A program made the position numbers and the translations under genes. The notes below the pieces were generated by a model. The model saw only the letters and a program-made list of their open reading frames with translations. It was not told where the DNA came from and ran no database searches. Positions 44,632 to 54,921 of a DNA stretch of 64,000 nucleotides are shown piece by piece; position 1 is the stretch's first letter; each line of letters starts with the position of its first letter. The DNA is from Paenibacillus dakarensis (GTDB lineage: Bacteria > Bacillota > Bacilli > Paenibacillales > Paenibacillaceae): positions 1 to 64,000 of the forward strand of contig NZ_CDSE01000057.1 in assembly GCF_001373415.1 (NCBI RefSeq). The letters are read 5' to 3'.

Positions 44632-44672
44632 GCTTTTGCGGGTGAGAGCCTGGATATAGGAGGGGAACGGAT

Positions 44673-45509
44673 TTGGAGAGTATCGCGGATATGATTAAGA
44701 AGCAGCCGCAAGGCAAGGCGCCTGTTAGTAATTTTGTGATGAAATGTGGAGGAAGTACACTGGCTGCGCTGCCTGAAGTATTTTTTGAAGACTTAAAGAA
44801 GCTCCAGGAGCAGGGTGTCACCCCTGTTATCGTGCACGGTGGAGGTCCTGCAATTTCGGGTAATCTGGAGAAGCTCGGGATTGAGACGGAGTTCGTGAAC
44901 GGTCTGCGCAAGACGACTGAAGAGGTGCTTGACGTGGTGGAGATGGTGCTGGCGGGAAGCATTAATAAGCAGATCGTGCGCCGTATCCAAAGTGTTGGCG
45001 GAAAAGCGCTTGGATTATCCGGTTCAGACGGCGGTCTCATTCAGGCTAAGCCTGTGACGAACAGTGCGGAAGTCGGCTATGTTGGTGATGTCACCGAGGT
45101 TGAAGCCTCTATTATCAAGGGTGTGCAGGAAATGGGGTATATGCCTGTCATTGCACCGATCGGCGTCGATGCAGCAGGCCAGCGTTATAACATCAATGCT
45201 GACACGGCTGCGGGTGCGGTTGCTTCTCATCTCGGCGTAAGTCAGATGGTTGTCGTTACGGATGTGCCCGGCATTATGAAGGGGAGCGGAAGTGAGAAGA
45301 AAGTCCTTCCAACCATCACCGTCCAGGAAATTGAAGACATGATCGGAACAGGTGAAATTTACGGCGGTATGATTCCGAAGGTGAGGGCGGCGATCAGCTG
45401 CATTCACGGCAAGGTTCGCGAGGTTGTGATCGTGGACGGCAGTGAGCCAGGTGTACTGAGCCGTGTGTTATCAGGGGAGAAGATTGGAACGCGTATTGTA
45501 CGGATGTAG
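44673..45509 (+). CDS. argB: Acetylglutamate kinase
   Basis: 278 residues, amino-acid kinase fold: VMKCGGSTL near residue 23, VIVHGGGPAISGNLEKLGIE, and YNINADTAAGAVASHLGVSQ with GGMIPKVRAAISC. It phosphorylates N-acetylglutamate. TTG 44673 follows AGGAGGGG with good spacing. The 20-residue N-terminal extension before the kinase fold resembles the arm of arginine-inhibited hexameric forms, so feedback inhibition is possible (inference). Confidence 0.96.
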   Translation: MESIADMIKKQPQGKAPVSNFVMKCGGSTLAALPEVFFEDLKKLQEQGVTPVIVHGGGPAISGNLEKLGIETEFVNGLRKTTEEVLDVVEMVLAGSINKQIVRRIQSVGGKALGLSGSDGGLIQAKPVTNSAEVGYVGDVTEVEASIIKGVQEMGYMPVIAPIGVDAAGQRYNINADTAAGAVASHLGVSQMVVVTDVPGIMKGSGSEKKVLPTITVQEIEDMIGTGEIYGGMIPKVRAAISCIHGKVREVVIVDGSEPGVLSRVLSGEKIGTRIVRM

Positions 45510-45560
45510 TCAGTTTTTTTGCTCTCATATATAACGACTTGAAGGGTTTTATGCTACCTG

Positions 45561-45580
45561 CGGCCGGAGCCATCCGGCCG
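45561..45580 (+). other. GC-rich hairpin between argB and argD
   Basis: CGGCCGGA, loop GCCA, TCCGGCCG: a perfect eight-pair stem with no T-tract. It may tune mRNA stability or processing within the arg operon rather than end transcription. Confidence 0.55.
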
Positions 45581-45611
45581 TCATACGTTAAGGGATAGGA
45601 GTGTGGCAGGA

Positions 45612-46844
45612 ATGGTCAAGAGTAATGAGGTAATCGCTGGAGGAATGAACTCGAAAGAGGGGGCAGAAAGCTCTCTGTTTCCTACCTATGCAAGATACCC
45701 GATCAGCTTGGTCAAAGGGGAAGGAAGCTGGCTCTGGGACGATAAGGGCAACAAATACCTGGACTTTATGTGCGGAATTGCGGTAACGAACCTGGGGCAT
45801 GCACCTGTAAAGGTCAAGGAAAAGCTCAAGGCACAGCTGGATGAGCTGTGGCATGTATCGAACCTGTTTCAGATTCCCGGCCAGGAAAAGGCTGCGTCCC
45901 TGTTAACGGAGAATACTTGCGCGGATGCGGTATTTTTCTGTAACAGCGGGGCTGAAGCGAATGAGGCTGCAATCAAGCTGGCACGTCGTTATCATCAAAA
46001 AGTAAAAGGGTCGAACCGCTATGAAATCATCACCTTCACCCAATCCTTCCACGGCCGGACCCTGGCAACGCTGACCGCTACCGGTCAGGATAAAGTAAAA
46101 GAAGGCTTCCTTCCGCTTCCTGCCGGCTTCAAAAGCGTACCATTGCATGATCTTCCGGCCCTTGAAGCTGCGATTGGCGAGAATACGGCTGCCATTATGA
46201 TGGAGATGGTGCAGGCGGAAGGCGGTATCTATCCCGTGGAGCCTGAGTTTATGAAGGCTGTCAGCGAGCTCTGCAGCAAGCACGGGCTGCTGCTCATCGT
46301 TGATGAAGTGCAGACAGGCATGGGCCGTACAGGCAAGCTGTTCGCGCATGAGCATTACGGCATTGAGCCGGATATTTTTACAGTAGCAAAAGGGCTTGGA
46401 TCTGGCTTTCCTGTGGGAGCCATGCTCGGCAAGGGCTATCTGCGTGATGCCTTTACAGCTGGAAGCCATGGCTCTACCTTCGGCGGGACACCGCTTGCTA
46501 CGGCTGCTGTGACGGCAACAATCGAGACGATTCTTGAAGAACAGGCGCCGCAGCGGGCTGCAGAGTCGGGACTATATTTAATGGAGCGCCTGAAGGCGGA
46601 GCTTGAAGGTCACTCTTTTGTAAAGGGAGTTCGCGGGCTGGGACTGCTTGTCGGAATTGAATGCGAAGCACCGGTTGGTGACATTGTGCTGGCAGGTCAG
46701 AAAAATGGGCTGCTGTTCATAACGGCAGGTCCGAATGTAATTCGCCTTCTTCCGAATCTCCTGGTGACGAAGGAAGAGATCGATCAGGCCGTGAGCATCC
46801 TGGTGAAGCTGATTCATGAGCATTCCGCTGTTGAGCAAGTGTAG
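45612..46844 (+). CDS. argD: Acetylornithine aminotransferase
   Basis: 410 residues, class III aminotransferase: SSLFPTYARYPISLVKGEGS, FCNSGAEANEAAIKLARRYH, LLIVDEVQTGMGRTGKLFAH and the PLP lysine near residue 259 in FTVAKGLGSGFPVGAML. It converts N-acetylglutamate semialdehyde to N-acetylornithine. ATG 45612 is 10 nt after AGGAG; GTG 45603 lies too close to that site. Fourth gene of the operon. Confidence 0.96.
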   Translation: MVKSNEVIAGGMNSKEGAESSLFPTYARYPISLVKGEGSWLWDDKGNKYLDFMCGIAVTNLGHAPVKVKEKLKAQLDELWHVSNLFQIPGQEKAASLLTENTCADAVFFCNSGAEANEAAIKLARRYHQKVKGSNRYEIITFTQSFHGRTLATLTATGQDKVKEGFLPLPAGFKSVPLHDLPALEAAIGENTAAIMMEMVQAEGGIYPVEPEFMKAVSELCSKHGLLLIVDEVQTGMGRTGKLFAHEHYGIEPDIFTVAKGLGSGFPVGAMLGKGYLRDAFTAGSHGSTFGGTPLATAAVTATIETILEEQAPQRAAESGLYLMERLKAELEGHSFVKGVRGLGLLVGIECEAPVGDIVLAGQKNGLLFITAGPNVIRLLPNLLVTKEEIDQAVSILVKLIHEHSAVEQV

Positions 46845-46912
46845 AGTATATGAAACGGATTCAAACGTGATACAATAAATAAATCAAGGATTTGGTAAGG
46901 AGGATGCAGCTT

Positions 46913-47869
46913 ATGACCCCTAACGGACATGTGCAGGAGATGACGTTTAAAGGACGCGACATGATCGAGCTTGATGATTATACGCCGGAGGAGATTCAGT
47001 TTTTGCTGGACTCGGCTATCGAGATCAAGCGCAAGCAGAAGAACGGCGAGGTATATCAGCCGCTTAAAGGCAAGACGATTGGACTTATTTTTGAAAAATC
47101 ATCCACACGGACGAGATTGTCCTTTGAAGCTGGAATGTTCCAGCTGGGCGGACATGCGCTCTTCTTGAGCAAGAACGACATCCAGCTCGGACGCGGCGAG
47201 CCGATCAGTGATATGGCACAGGTAATGTCCCGTTATCTGGATGGAATCATGATCCGTACCTTTGGTCACGACAATGTAATTAACCTTGCCCGTTATGCAT
47301 CGATTCCTGTCATTAACGGACTTAGCGATATGGCACATCCGTGCCAGGTACTGGCTGATCTTCAGACGATTCTTGAACATAAAGGCAAGCTGAAAGGGCT
47401 TAAGATGGCATTCGTCGGGGATGGCAATAACATGGCGAATTCCCTGCTGATTGGCGGAGCCAAGATGGGCATGCATGTTGCTGTGGCAAGCCCGGATGGC
47501 TATGAACCGGATGAGCGGATTGTTCAGCTGAGCCGTGAAATTGCCCGTGAGACCGGAGCGGAGATTACGGTTACGCAGGACCCGCAGGAAGCGGTCAAGG
47601 GTGCGGACGTCATTTATACGGACGTATGGGCGAGCATGGGCTTTGAAGAGGAGCAGAAGCAGCGGGAGGTTGCTTTTGCAGCGTATCAGGTGGATGAGAA
47701 GCTGGTACAGGCAGCGAAGCCGGATTACCTGTTCCTGCATTGCCTGCCGGCCCACCGCGGCGAAGAAGTGAGCGAAGGCGTCATTGACGGCGCGAACTCG
47801 GTTATTTTTGATCAGGCAGAGAATCGTCTGCATGCCCAAAAGGCTTTGATGGTCGCCCTCATGGGTTAA
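46913..47869 (+). CDS. argF: Ornithine carbamoyltransferase
   Basis: 318 residues with the carbamoyl-phosphate site SSTRTRLSFEAGMFQLGGHA, the ornithine loop HPCQVLADLQTILEHKG and HCLPAHRGEEVSEGVIDG. It makes citrulline from ornithine and carbamoyl phosphate. ATG 46913 is 8 nt after AAGGAGG; an upstream TTG frame reads through the ribosome site and is rejected. No carA/carB is present, so the carbamoyl phosphate source lies elsewhere. Confidence 0.97.
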   Translation: MTPNGHVQEMTFKGRDMIELDDYTPEEIQFLLDSAIEIKRKQKNGEVYQPLKGKTIGLIFEKSSTRTRLSFEAGMFQLGGHALFLSKNDIQLGRGEPISDMAQVMSRYLDGIMIRTFGHDNVINLARYASIPVINGLSDMAHPCQVLADLQTILEHKGKLKGLKMAFVGDGNNMANSLLIGGAKMGMHVAVASPDGYEPDERIVQLSREIARETGAEITVTQDPQEAVKGADVIYTDVWASMGFEEEQKQREVAFAAYQVDEKLVQAAKPDYLFLHCLPAHRGEEVSEGVIDGANSVIFDQAENRLHAQKALMVALMG

Positions 47870-47914
47870 AAGTATAGGAGAAATACTATATATTTGAGCT
47901 AGAGAAGTAGAATC

Positions 47915-48055
47915 GGCTCCAACGGAGAAGGCGGAATTGTTCTGGAGAAACGATAGTGGTCGCCTTTGTTCACAGATTTCTACATAGAATAAACATAGTT
48001 CAAGAAATCTGGGGACAAGAGCGATCGTAAGAACAATCCGCAATCGAAGTGATGC
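47915..48055 (+). repeat. Structured intergenic repeat, copy B (before argG)
   Basis: About 141 bp, the same orientation and outline as copy A at 42026-42162. Outer arms GGCGGAATTGTTCT (47930-47943) and AGAACAATCCGC (48030-48041); inner arms TTGTTCACAGATTTC (47966-47980) and GAAATCTGGGGACAA (48004-48018). It starts 46 nt after the argF stop and ends 57 nt before argG. Conserved unpaired blocks are CAACGGAGAAG and AAGAGCGATCGTAAGAA. Confidence 0.82.
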
Positions 48056-48112
48056 TAAAACTAAGACTCTATCATTCAAATATATATCGAAAAGAAAGGA
48101 AGAGGGTAAACC

Positions 48113-49348
48113 ATGGCTAAACAAAAAATAGTACTCGCATATTCCGGCGGACTGGATACATCGATTATCCTGAAATGGCTGAAAGAGACCTACGACGCGG
48201 AGATCATTGCATTCACTGCGGATATTGGACAGAAGGAAGAGCTGGACGGCCTGGAGGAAAAAGCTCTGGCTACCGGCGCTTCCAAAGTATATATTGACGA
48301 CCTCCGTGCAGAATTCGCTGAGGACTTCATCTATCCGATGTTCCAGGCTGGTGCCATGTATGAAGGGCAGTACCTGCTCGGCACAAGCATTGCACGTCCG
48401 CTGATCGCGAAGCGTATGGTCGAGATTGCCCGCGCTGAAGGCGCTACAGCGATTGCACACGGCGCGACAGGTAAAGGAAACGACCAGGTTCGCTTTGAGC
48501 TGGGTGTGGCAGGTCTCGCACCTGACATTGACGTGATTGCACCTTGGCGTCTGGAAGAGTTCCGTAATGCATTCCCGGGCCGTGCGGAGATGATCGCTTA
48601 TGCAGAAGCGCATGGTATTCCGGTTACCGCATCTGCTGCGAAGTCCTACTCGATGGACCGCAACCTGTTACATATCAGTTATGAGAGCGGCGTACTTGAA
48701 GATCCTTGGTTCGATGCAAGTGCTCCGGAGAGCAAGGACATGTACCTGCTCAGCGTATCTCCTGAGGATGCTCCGAATGAGCCGGAATACCTCGAGCTTG
48801 AGTTCGAGAAGGGGAACTGTGTGGCGCTGAACGGTGAGAAGCTTAGCCCGCTTGCGGCGATGGAGAAGTTGAACGAGCTCGGCGGCAAGCATGGTATCGG
48901 CCGTGTTGATATGGTGGAGAATCGTTTCGTAGGCATGAAGAGCCGTGGTGTATATGAGACGCCGGGCGGAACCATTCTGTTCACAGCTCACCGCAAAATG
49001 GAGTCCATCACGATGGACCGTGAAGTAATGAATCTGCGTGACAGCCTGATTACCCGTTACAGTACACTCGTGTACAACGGTTTCTGGTTTGCTCCTGAGC
49101 GCTTGGCACTGCAGGCACTAGTAACCGAAAGCCAGAAGAACGTGACAGGTACGGTTCGCGTGAAGCTGTATAAAGGCAATGTCATTAGTGCTGGTGTAAA
49201 AAGCCCAGTCAGCCTGTACAACCCGGACATTGCAACGATGGAAGCGGATCCTACCCAAGCGTACGATCAAGGCGATGCAACCGGATTTATCCGCTTGAAC
49301 GCACTGCGTTTGAAAGTGGCTGCCGGTGTGAACCAGAACAACCAGTAA
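48113..49348 (+). CDS. argG: Argininosuccinate synthase
   Basis: 411 residues; the N-type ATP pyrophosphatase loop [15 protein letters not shown] at residues 9-23, [16 protein letters not shown] and [20 protein letters not shown]. It joins citrulline and aspartate using ATP. GAAAGGAAGAGGG precedes the ATG. It heads a second arginine unit with argH. Its upstream gap carries the structured repeat copy B; no clear sigma-A promoter or ARG box was recognised there. Confidence 0.98.
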   Translation: MAKQKIVLAYSGGLDTSIILKWLKETYDAEIIAFTADIGQKEELDGLEEKALATGASKVYIDDLRAEFAEDFIYPMFQAGAMYEGQYLLGTSIARPLIAKRMVEIARAEGATAIAHGATGKGNDQVRFELGVAGLAPDIDVIAPWRLEEFRNAFPGRAEMIAYAEAHGIPVTASAAKSYSMDRNLLHISYESGVLEDPWFDASAPESKDMYLLSVSPEDAPNEPEYLELEFEKGNCVALNGEKLSPLAAMEKLNELGGKHGIGRVDMVENRFVGMKSRGVYETPGGTILFTAHRKMESITMDREVMNLRDSLITRYSTLVYNGFWFAPERLALQALVTESQKNVTGTVRVKLYKGNVISAGVKSPVSLYNPDIATMEADPTQAYDQGDATGFIRLNALRLKVAAGVNQNNQ

Positions 49349-49382
49349 TCATTTATTTGTTTTCTATATATAAACAGGCGAA

Positions 49383-49461
49383 GGCCGTTTCATGTCCAGG
49401 TGAAGCTGGAGGCATATCCTTAACCGGATAGGCTTTCAGCTGCCGCTGGCGGGAGACGGCC
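49383..49461 (+). other. Structured spacer between argG and argH
   Basis: GGCCGTTTC (49383-49391) pairs with GAGACGGCC (49453-49461), enclosing a second hairpin GCTG...TATCC / GGATA...CAGC (49405-49419 with 49426-49440). The nested structure lies about 30 nt before argH and has no T-tract, so it is not a normal terminator. Function unknown. Confidence 0.6.
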
Positions 49462-49490
49462 CTCTGCCTTACACGAGAGGAGCGGGAGTT

Positions 49491-50909
49491 GTGAGTAAGT
49501 TATGGGGAGGCCGTTTTACGAAGCAGACCAACGCGTTGGTAGAACAGTATACGGCATCGATCGGCTTCGATAAGCAGCTGGCGGAAGAGGATATTCAGGG
49601 AAGTCTCGCGCATGTGACGATGCTGGGCAAGTGCGGCATTGTGCCGCAGGAGGATGTCGAGACCATTAAATCCGGACTGAACAAGGTGCTGGAGCGGATT
49701 CGTAAAGGCGAGATCGAGTTCTCGGTTTCTGATGAGGACATTCATATGAACATCGAGAAGAACCTGATCGAGGAAGTGGGAGCTGTAGGCGGCAAGCTGC
49801 ATACCGGACGCAGCCGGAACGATCAGGTAGCAACGGATATGCACCTGTATCTGCGCAACCGCGTTGTTGAACTGACCGGTATGCTGCATGAGCTGCAATC
49901 CGCATTGATTGGCCAGGCGAAGGATAACCTGGATACGATTATTCCGGGCTACACCCATCTGCAGCGGGCGCAGCCTATTCTGTTCGCGCATCATCTGATG
50001 GCTTATGTGTCCATGTTCCAGCGTGATATTGGACGGCTGATTGACAGCTATAAGCGTATTAATGTTCTGCCGCTTGGCGCAGGTGCGCTCGCAGGGACAA
50101 CATTCCCGATCGACCGTCACTTCGTTGCGGAGCAGCTTGGATTTGACGGAGTGTATGAGAACAGCCTGGATGCTGTAAGTGACCGCGATTTCATTATCGA
50201 ATTCCTGTCTAATGCATCCATGATTATGATGCATCTCTCCCGTCTGAGTGAGGAACTGGTCCTCTGGAGCAGCACCGAGTTTAACTTCATCGAGCTGGAC
50301 GATGCGTTCTGCACAGGCAGCAGCATTATGCCGCAGAAGAAGAACCCGGATGTGCCTGAGCTTGTCCGCGGTAAAACAGGCCGTGTCTACGGCAATCTGA
50401 TGGGTCTGCTGACCGTGCTGAAGTCCCTGCCGCTTGCGTATAACAAGGATATGCAGGAGGACAAGGAAGGCATGTTCGATACGGTTGCAACGCTTGAAGG
50501 AGCCCTGCAGCTGTTCGCTCCAATGATCGCTACGATGAAGGTGAACAAAGGCCGGATGCGTGAAGCCGTGAACACAGACTTCTCCAACGCGACAGATATC
50601 GCTGACTTCCTCGTCGGCAAGGGTCTTCCTTTCCGCCAGGCACATGAAGTCATCGGCAAAACCGTACTCTACTGCATCCAGAACAACAAGTTCCTGCTGG
50701 ATCTTACGCTCGAAGAGTTCAAGCAGTTCTCGGAGCTGTTTGACGACAGCATCTATCAGGTGCTGCAGCCGGAGACAGTCGTAAATGCCCGTAACGTATA
50801 CGGCGGTACGGCTTCACCACAGGTGAAGGCAGCAATTGACCGTGCGGAGCAAGCGCTGGCTGTATCCGCTGAATGGATTGAGGCGCATGCCGCAGAAGCG
50901 GACAAATAA
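49491..50909 (+). CDS. argH: Argininosuccinate lyase
   Basis: 472 residues; starts [20 protein letters not shown], has [31 protein letters not shown] and the fumarase-superfamily signature [12 protein letters not shown] near 280, whose flexible loop holds the catalytic serine. It splits argininosuccinate into arginine and fumarate, the last step. GTG 49491 follows GAGAGGAGCGGGAG. A strong terminator follows. Confidence 0.98.
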   Translation: MSKLWGGRFTKQTNALVEQYTASIGFDKQLAEEDIQGSLAHVTMLGKCGIVPQEDVETIKSGLNKVLERIRKGEIEFSVSDEDIHMNIEKNLIEEVGAVGGKLHTGRSRNDQVATDMHLYLRNRVVELTGMLHELQSALIGQAKDNLDTIIPGYTHLQRAQPILFAHHLMAYVSMFQRDIGRLIDSYKRINVLPLGAGALAGTTFPIDRHFVAEQLGFDGVYENSLDAVSDRDFIIEFLSNASMIMMHLSRLSEELVLWSSTEFNFIELDDAFCTGSSIMPQKKNPDVPELVRGKTGRVYGNLMGLLTVLKSLPLAYNKDMQEDKEGMFDTVATLEGALQLFAPMIATMKVNKGRMREAVNTDFSNATDIADFLVGKGLPFRQAHEVIGKTVLYCIQNNKFLLDLTLEEFKQFSELFDDSIYQVLQPETVVNARNVYGGTASPQVKAAIDRAEQALAVSAEWIEAHAAEADK

Positions 50910-50921
50910 ATATATTTATGC

Positions 50922-50976
50922 AAAAAGACTGCCGGGGAAGCCGAAAATGAGGCTTCCTGCGGGCAGTCTTTTTTTG
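50922..50976 (+). terminator. Intrinsic terminator after argH
   Basis: AAAAAGACTGCC and GGAAGCC pair with GGCTTCC and GGCAGTCTTTTT, a long stem with a small internal loop, ending in T7. The A-run upstream makes it suited to stop the convergent esterase gene as well. Confidence 0.93.
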
Positions 50977-51003
50977 ATGCTATAAAGCTTATAGGGAACG
51001 ATC

Positions 51004-51780
51004 TTACACCAGCGGCAAAGGCAGCCACTTCAGCACATCCTGGATTCGGTCGTCCCAGTACTGCCAGTCATGCGCCCCTGGCCCTTCAGTATAAGTAAGG
51101 TCCAGAGAGGTTTCACGGCAGGCCTTCAGGAAGGTCTGATTATCTTCATACAGGAAGTCTTCCGTACCGCAGCACTGGAACAGCTTCGGCTTCGATCCTT
51201 CAATTTGATCGATATTTTTGAGAAGTTCAAGCAAATCATTCTCCGTCCCCGAGATCGGTTTATCCCCAAAGATCAGATATCTATCCCGCGCGATGTCCTC
51301 CCGAACAAACCGTCCTGCCACATGAAGTGCCCCGGACATGCTTGCTGCAGCGGCGAACATTTCTGGTTTTCGTAGGGCAAGCTTAAAGGCCCCATATCCG
51401 CCCATCGACAGACCCGCAACGTAATTGTCCTCACGTTTGTCTGAGAGAGGGAAGAAGGAACGGGCGAGTGCCGGCAGCTCTTCGCTGATAAAGGTCCAAT
51501 ACTTTCCGCCGTACTCCATGTCTGTATAGAAGCTGCGATGGACCTGCGGCATAACCACAGCAATGCCCAGTGAGGCGACATAACGCTCGATGGAGGTTCG
51601 GCGCAGCCAGATCGAATCGTCATCGGATAAGCCGTGGAGTAGGTAAAGGGTAGGATGTTTATGACTGCCTGAACGGCTGTCCATGCCAATCTGGGAGGTC
51701 GTATTTTGCGGAAGAATAACGGTCATGGTGGTGCTGAGTCCAAGTGCGTCTGAATAAAAACGACAATTCATAAGAGCCAT
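51004..51780 (-). CDS. Alpha/beta-hydrolase esterase (EstA/tributyrin esterase-like)
   Basis: 258 residues, no signal peptide, putative-esterase (esterase D-like) family. Oxyanion region [20 protein letters not shown], nucleophile serine in [20 protein letters not shown] and the C-terminal histidine in [12 protein letters not shown]. It resembles cytoplasmic short-chain ester hydrolases such as lactococcal EstA; the true substrate is unknown. GAGAGGAG lies 9 nt before the ATG on the minus strand. It is convergent with argH and divergent from the pilin genes. Confidence 0.9.
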   Translation of the reverse strand: MALMNCRFYSDALGLSTTMTVILPQNTTSQIGMDSRSGSHKHPTLYLLHGLSDDDSIWLRRTSIERYVASLGIAVVMPQVHRSFYTDMEYGGKYWTFISEELPALARSFFPLSDKREDNYVAGLSMGGYGAFKLALRKPEMFAAAASMSGALHVAGRFVREDIARDRYLIFGDKPISGTENDLLELLKNIDQIEGSKPKLFQCCGTEDFLYEDNQTFLKACRETSLDLTYTEGPGAHDWQYWDDRIQDVLKWLPLPLV

Positions 51781-51933
51781 ATGAATAATCTCCTCTCGTT
51801 GTTAAAAGCCGATTCTATAAATCTGGCAGATATGGCTGCCGATCCGGTCAGCCGGACTTCCTATATTTCCGATGATAGCACAACGCATGGTCAATATATA
51901 TTATAAAATGTCGACTGACCGCCCAATCCGGCA

Positions 51934-51962
51934 TTGATGGTTATAAGACCTCGGAATATAAT
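51934..51962 (+). promoter_or_regulatory. Sigma-A promoter of the prepilin operon
   Basis: TTGATG (51934-51939), 17-nt spacer, perfect TATAAT (51957-51962), 60 nt before the first prepilin gene. Confidence 0.7.
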
Positions 51963-52021
51963 GGAAATAGGAAAAACCGATCAGTTATTCGCAAATGTGA
52001 ATTCCGGGAAAAGGAGGCGAT

Positions 52022-52597
52022 ATGGGCATGAAGAAAGGCTTTAGAGAAGAGCATGGTTTCACCTTGTTAGAGGTGCTGGCGGCTATAATTATTTTGTCGA
52101 TTGTTTCCCTGGTACTAACGTCTTACTTCACGAATGCCATGTCCTACTCCAAATCGAACCAGAATAAGACGGTTATGGCGAATCTCGCACGGAACGCATT
52201 ATTTTATATGGAGAAACAGGATTTTAAGAAGATGAAGGAGCTGTTTGATGCCGATAAGAGCCAGCAGCCCGATCTTGCAGGAAGCCTGTGCAAGGATGTA
52301 ACCGGGTGCCTGTATAAGGACAAGTTCTTGAATCCGGACGTTCTTCCGGAAATCCTTAATCCGGTGATCAATGATGTTCAATATGAGCTTGAAATCGTCT
52401 ATCAGGCAGATCTGCACCAGACGATGCTTGCGGGCGGGGACCCGGCTGATGGAAGTCCGGGAGCAGATGGAGAGAAGAGACAGATGGCTCAATATCTCCT
52501 GCCTGTGAAAGTGGTCGTTAAAGGGCCTGGTGGAGCCAGAGGACAAGCCCATGAGACGGTGGTGGAGGGATATATTACTGATGAAAAAATTCGCTAA
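52022..52597 (+). CDS. Prepilin-type N-terminal cleavage/methylation protein (minor pilin)
   Basis: 191 residues. A short basic leader ends in EEHG, followed by FTLLEVLAAIIILSIVSLVL: the prepilin peptidase site with Glu+5 and the hydrophobic helix of type IV pilins. The rest has two cysteines (SLCKDVTGCLYKD) and no close known domain. The large size and a tail with a Gly/Ala/Asp linker suit a minor pilin or pseudopilin. ATG 52022 is very close to AAGGAGG; ATG 52028 is a good alternative. It overlaps the next gene by 17 nt. Confidence 0.88.
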   Translation: MGMKKGFREEHGFTLLEVLAAIIILSIVSLVLTSYFTNAMSYSKSNQNKTVMANLARNALFYMEKQDFKKMKELFDADKSQQPDLAGSLCKDVTGCLYKDKFLNPDVLPEILNPVINDVQYELEIVYQADLHQTMLAGGDPADGSPGADGEKRQMAQYLLPVKVVVKGPGGARGQAHETVVEGYITDEKIR

Positions 52598-53138
52598 CCG
52601 CTTCAGATCGGAGTCCGGATTTACACTGGTTGAGCTCATCGCTGCGCTGATGATTTTTTCTCTCGTTGTTATCCTAATCTCTTCAGTTACCATCTTCGGG
52701 TTCAAGAATTATAACAAAATATCGATGGAGAATTCGCTCCGGGAAGAGGCTGATATCGTCATGTCTTCGATTATGACCGAGCTTTACAGCTTTGGACCGG
52801 AATATATAGAGAATATAGAAGCCGCAGGCAGCGGAATGAGTGGCATTGTGCTTATCCGGGGGGAAGGGAAGGAGACCGTTCGCCGGTCGATTAAGATCCT
52901 GGATGGCAGGCTGGTTATTGGAGATGTCGGCGCACCTCCTGCCGAGAACGATCCGCGAACCGCAGCAGATTTTGACTTGAGCGGCTCCACCATTCAGTCC
53001 AAAACAGCGGACGGGAGATTTTGTGAAGGGGAGAGGTTTTGCAGCAGCGGGCTCATTGATATTTCTCTTCAGCTTCAGCAGCAGGGCAGCGATGGCAGTC
53101 TCTATGAGCTGGCGCTTGAAAGCAAATTTGGATTTTAG
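52581..53138 (+). CDS. Second prepilin-like protein (PilW-type)
   Basis: 185 residues: basic leader MKKFANRFRSESG then FTLVELIAALMIFSLVVILI, again with Glu+5 after the cleavage glycine. The mature region includes RRSIKILDGRLVIGD and a Cys pair around GRFCEGERFCSSG that could form a disulfide. ATG 52581 follows GTGGAGGGA; a longer in-frame start lies inside the previous gene. Like its neighbours it would be processed by a PilD peptidase not seen in this window. Confidence 0.87.
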   Translation: MKKFANRFRSESGFTLVELIAALMIFSLVVILISSVTIFGFKNYNKISMENSLREEADIVMSSIMTELYSFGPEYIENIEAAGSGMSGIVLIRGEGKETVRRSIKILDGRLVIGDVGAPPAENDPRTAADFDLSGSTIQSKTADGRFCEGERFCSSGLIDISLQLQQQGSDGSLYELALESKFGF

Positions 53139-53151
53139 GAGGACGTGAATC

Positions 53152-54873
53152 ATGCCGGATAAGAAAGACGCCGTGCGGGTAACGAATGAACAGGGTTCTG
53201 CGTTGGTGCTGGTCATGTTTATTGCCCTCCTGCTTACGATCTTGGGCACAGCGGTGCTTAGTGCTGCCATAGGAGGGGCTCAGCGGACGGAAACAAGAAA
53301 GAATGATGTACAGAGTCTGCATCTCGCCGAGAAAGCACTGGAGGAGACGATTGCTTATATTACGGCAGAGCTCGAATCCAAGGTGAAGCTGAGCAATGAC
53401 TCGAACAGGGGGGATTTGCACAGGGCTATCGACAGCTACTTGAGAAGCCTGGACGGGAGCATTGGAGCAGAGCTTTCGACAAGCACAGAACTGGAACAAG
53501 CCAATGGAAGAATTACGGGCATTGAATATAAACCGGCTGGAGATTCGGTAAGCTATACGCTGATCCTTACAGCGGAGGCGGATGTGAATGGGGTTCAGCG
53601 TGAGCTGACTCAGGAGGTGGTGTTCGACACCTATCCGGATTTTTTGAAGTACGTCCTAGGCTCAGAGGGAAATCTGACGATCAACGGTTCACCTGAAGTT
53701 CGGGGGAATATCTACGCCGGTAAAAAACTATATATCAGTGATACGGCCCTTTATGATTATAAATCCAATAATCTATCGCTCCCGTCGTCTCCATTCGAAT
53801 TAACAGCCGCCGGCGGAAAGACAGGCAGCGGGGAAGCGCATGTTCAATCACTGGATGAGGTCATCTATTCGCGAAGCGACAGGACGGGATCCAGGAGTGC
53901 AGCAGAAATGCTAAAGGAGCCGGATCCGTGGCCCGGTATTCTTCCGATGGATAAGCTGATCATTAAGAATCACCGGAAGTTTGTTCAAATGAATGTGGAA
54001 GAGTCTTTTCTGGATAAAGTGATGGAGGCCATTGGAGAGGGAAGGGCAGGGGTAGACCGGAATCATGTTCGGGGCAAGATCAGAGATCAGGGATTAGCGG
54101 ATTACCTTGGCAACTATTTTACGAAGGTTGAGCTGCCTCTGGTGAAGCCGGTTCAACCGCTTGTGCCGGAGGATTCCGAAGAGCCTGAAGATATAGAGCT
54201 ATGGAGAAGTTACTATGAGGAGCTGAACAGCTACAACGAGAAAATTGACCAGATTACCAATCCGGATGAAACCCTCGTGATAAAAGGCGATTTGACCATC
54301 GATGGTATAGAAATGAAGAAGATTGAGTATATGGGTGGACCTGGTGAGAGACCATGGTATATCGTTGATGGCAATTTAAAAATGGATAACTACAACGAGG
54401 AACTGATGAAGGTCGCTGCCAATCTCCTCGTGACAGGCAGTCTGGAGATCAGGGGCGATGTGCAGCTGGATTCAACCATGTTCGTGCTGGGTCGGACCAC
54501 GGTCGAGGATGCTTCGATTCGTGGAGCAGGAGCGGTTGTTATCTCGAAGGGACCAGTCTTGGTAAACCGGTTTGATGCATTCCAAAATACTACGGAGACG
54601 CTTAACGCTTTTTTCTATACGGATGCTACAGCGGAGTTGTACGGTGTGGGTTCGATCTTTTCGCTGAACGGCGGATTTTTCGCAAAGGGTGACTTGACCG
54701 TAAACGCAGTGAGAGGCGAGGCAAAGGATGGAGGCAGTGTGATCCAGGTGAATGACAACGGGTTAATCCGTTTTACCGCGAATTATGATGAACAGGTATA
54801 TGTAACTCATGCAGCGGGTCTTCCCAGAGTTAATAATATCAGTGTCCAGGTTGGCCATGTTAAGCTGAAATAA
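53152..54873 (+). CDS. PilX-like pilus protein with bactofilin-like beta repeats
   Basis: 573 residues. The N-terminus EQGSALVLVMFIALLLTILG has a PilX-type membrane helix preceded by QG rather than a standard GFTLxE, then SLHLAEKALEETIAYI. The C-terminal third shows short repeating strands (VIKGDLTIDG, YIVDGNLKMDN, LLVTGSLEIRGDVQL, MFVLGRTTVEDASIRG) like a polymer-forming beta-helix. TTAGGAGG precedes the ATG, 13 nt after the previous gene. Likely part of a minor-pilin tip or assembly set; exact role unknown. Confidence 0.8.
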   Translation: MPDKKDAVRVTNEQGSALVLVMFIALLLTILGTAVLSAAIGGAQRTETRKNDVQSLHLAEKALEETIAYITAELESKVKLSNDSNRGDLHRAIDSYLRSLDGSIGAELSTSTELEQANGRITGIEYKPAGDSVSYTLILTAEADVNGVQRELTQEVVFDTYPDFLKYVLGSEGNLTINGSPEVRGNIYAGKKLYISDTALYDYKSNNLSLPSSPFELTAAGGKTGSGEAHVQSLDEVIYSRSDRTGSRSAAEMLKEPDPWPGILPMDKLIIKNHRKFVQMNVEESFLDKVMEAIGEGRAGVDRNHVRGKIRDQGLADYLGNYFTKVELPLVKPVQPLVPEDSEEPEDIELWRSYYEELNSYNEKIDQITNPDETLVIKGDLTIDGIEMKKIEYMGGPGERPWYIVDGNLKMDNYNEELMKVAANLLVTGSLEIRGDVQLDSTMFVLGRTTVEDASIRGAGAVVISKGPVLVNRFDAFQNTTETLNAFFYTDATAELYGVGSIFSLNGGFFAKGDLTVNAVRGEAKDGGSVIQVNDNGLIRFTANYDEQVYVTHAAGLPRVNNISVQVGHVKLK

Positions 54874-54921
54874 TCTCTTCCTCTCCATATTCATATCAAA
54901 AGTGAAAGGAACCTTACCGAT

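Noticed and set aside
47099..48613. 504-codon minus-strand open frame across argF-argG
   Set aside because: It lies antisense to two certain arg genes and the repeat; protein is rich in Cys, His and Arg without domain pattern. It is a frame shadow of high-GC-third-position genes.
49500..50645. 381-codon minus-strand frame inside argH
   Set aside because: Wholly antisense to argH, no ribosome site, no recognisable motif.
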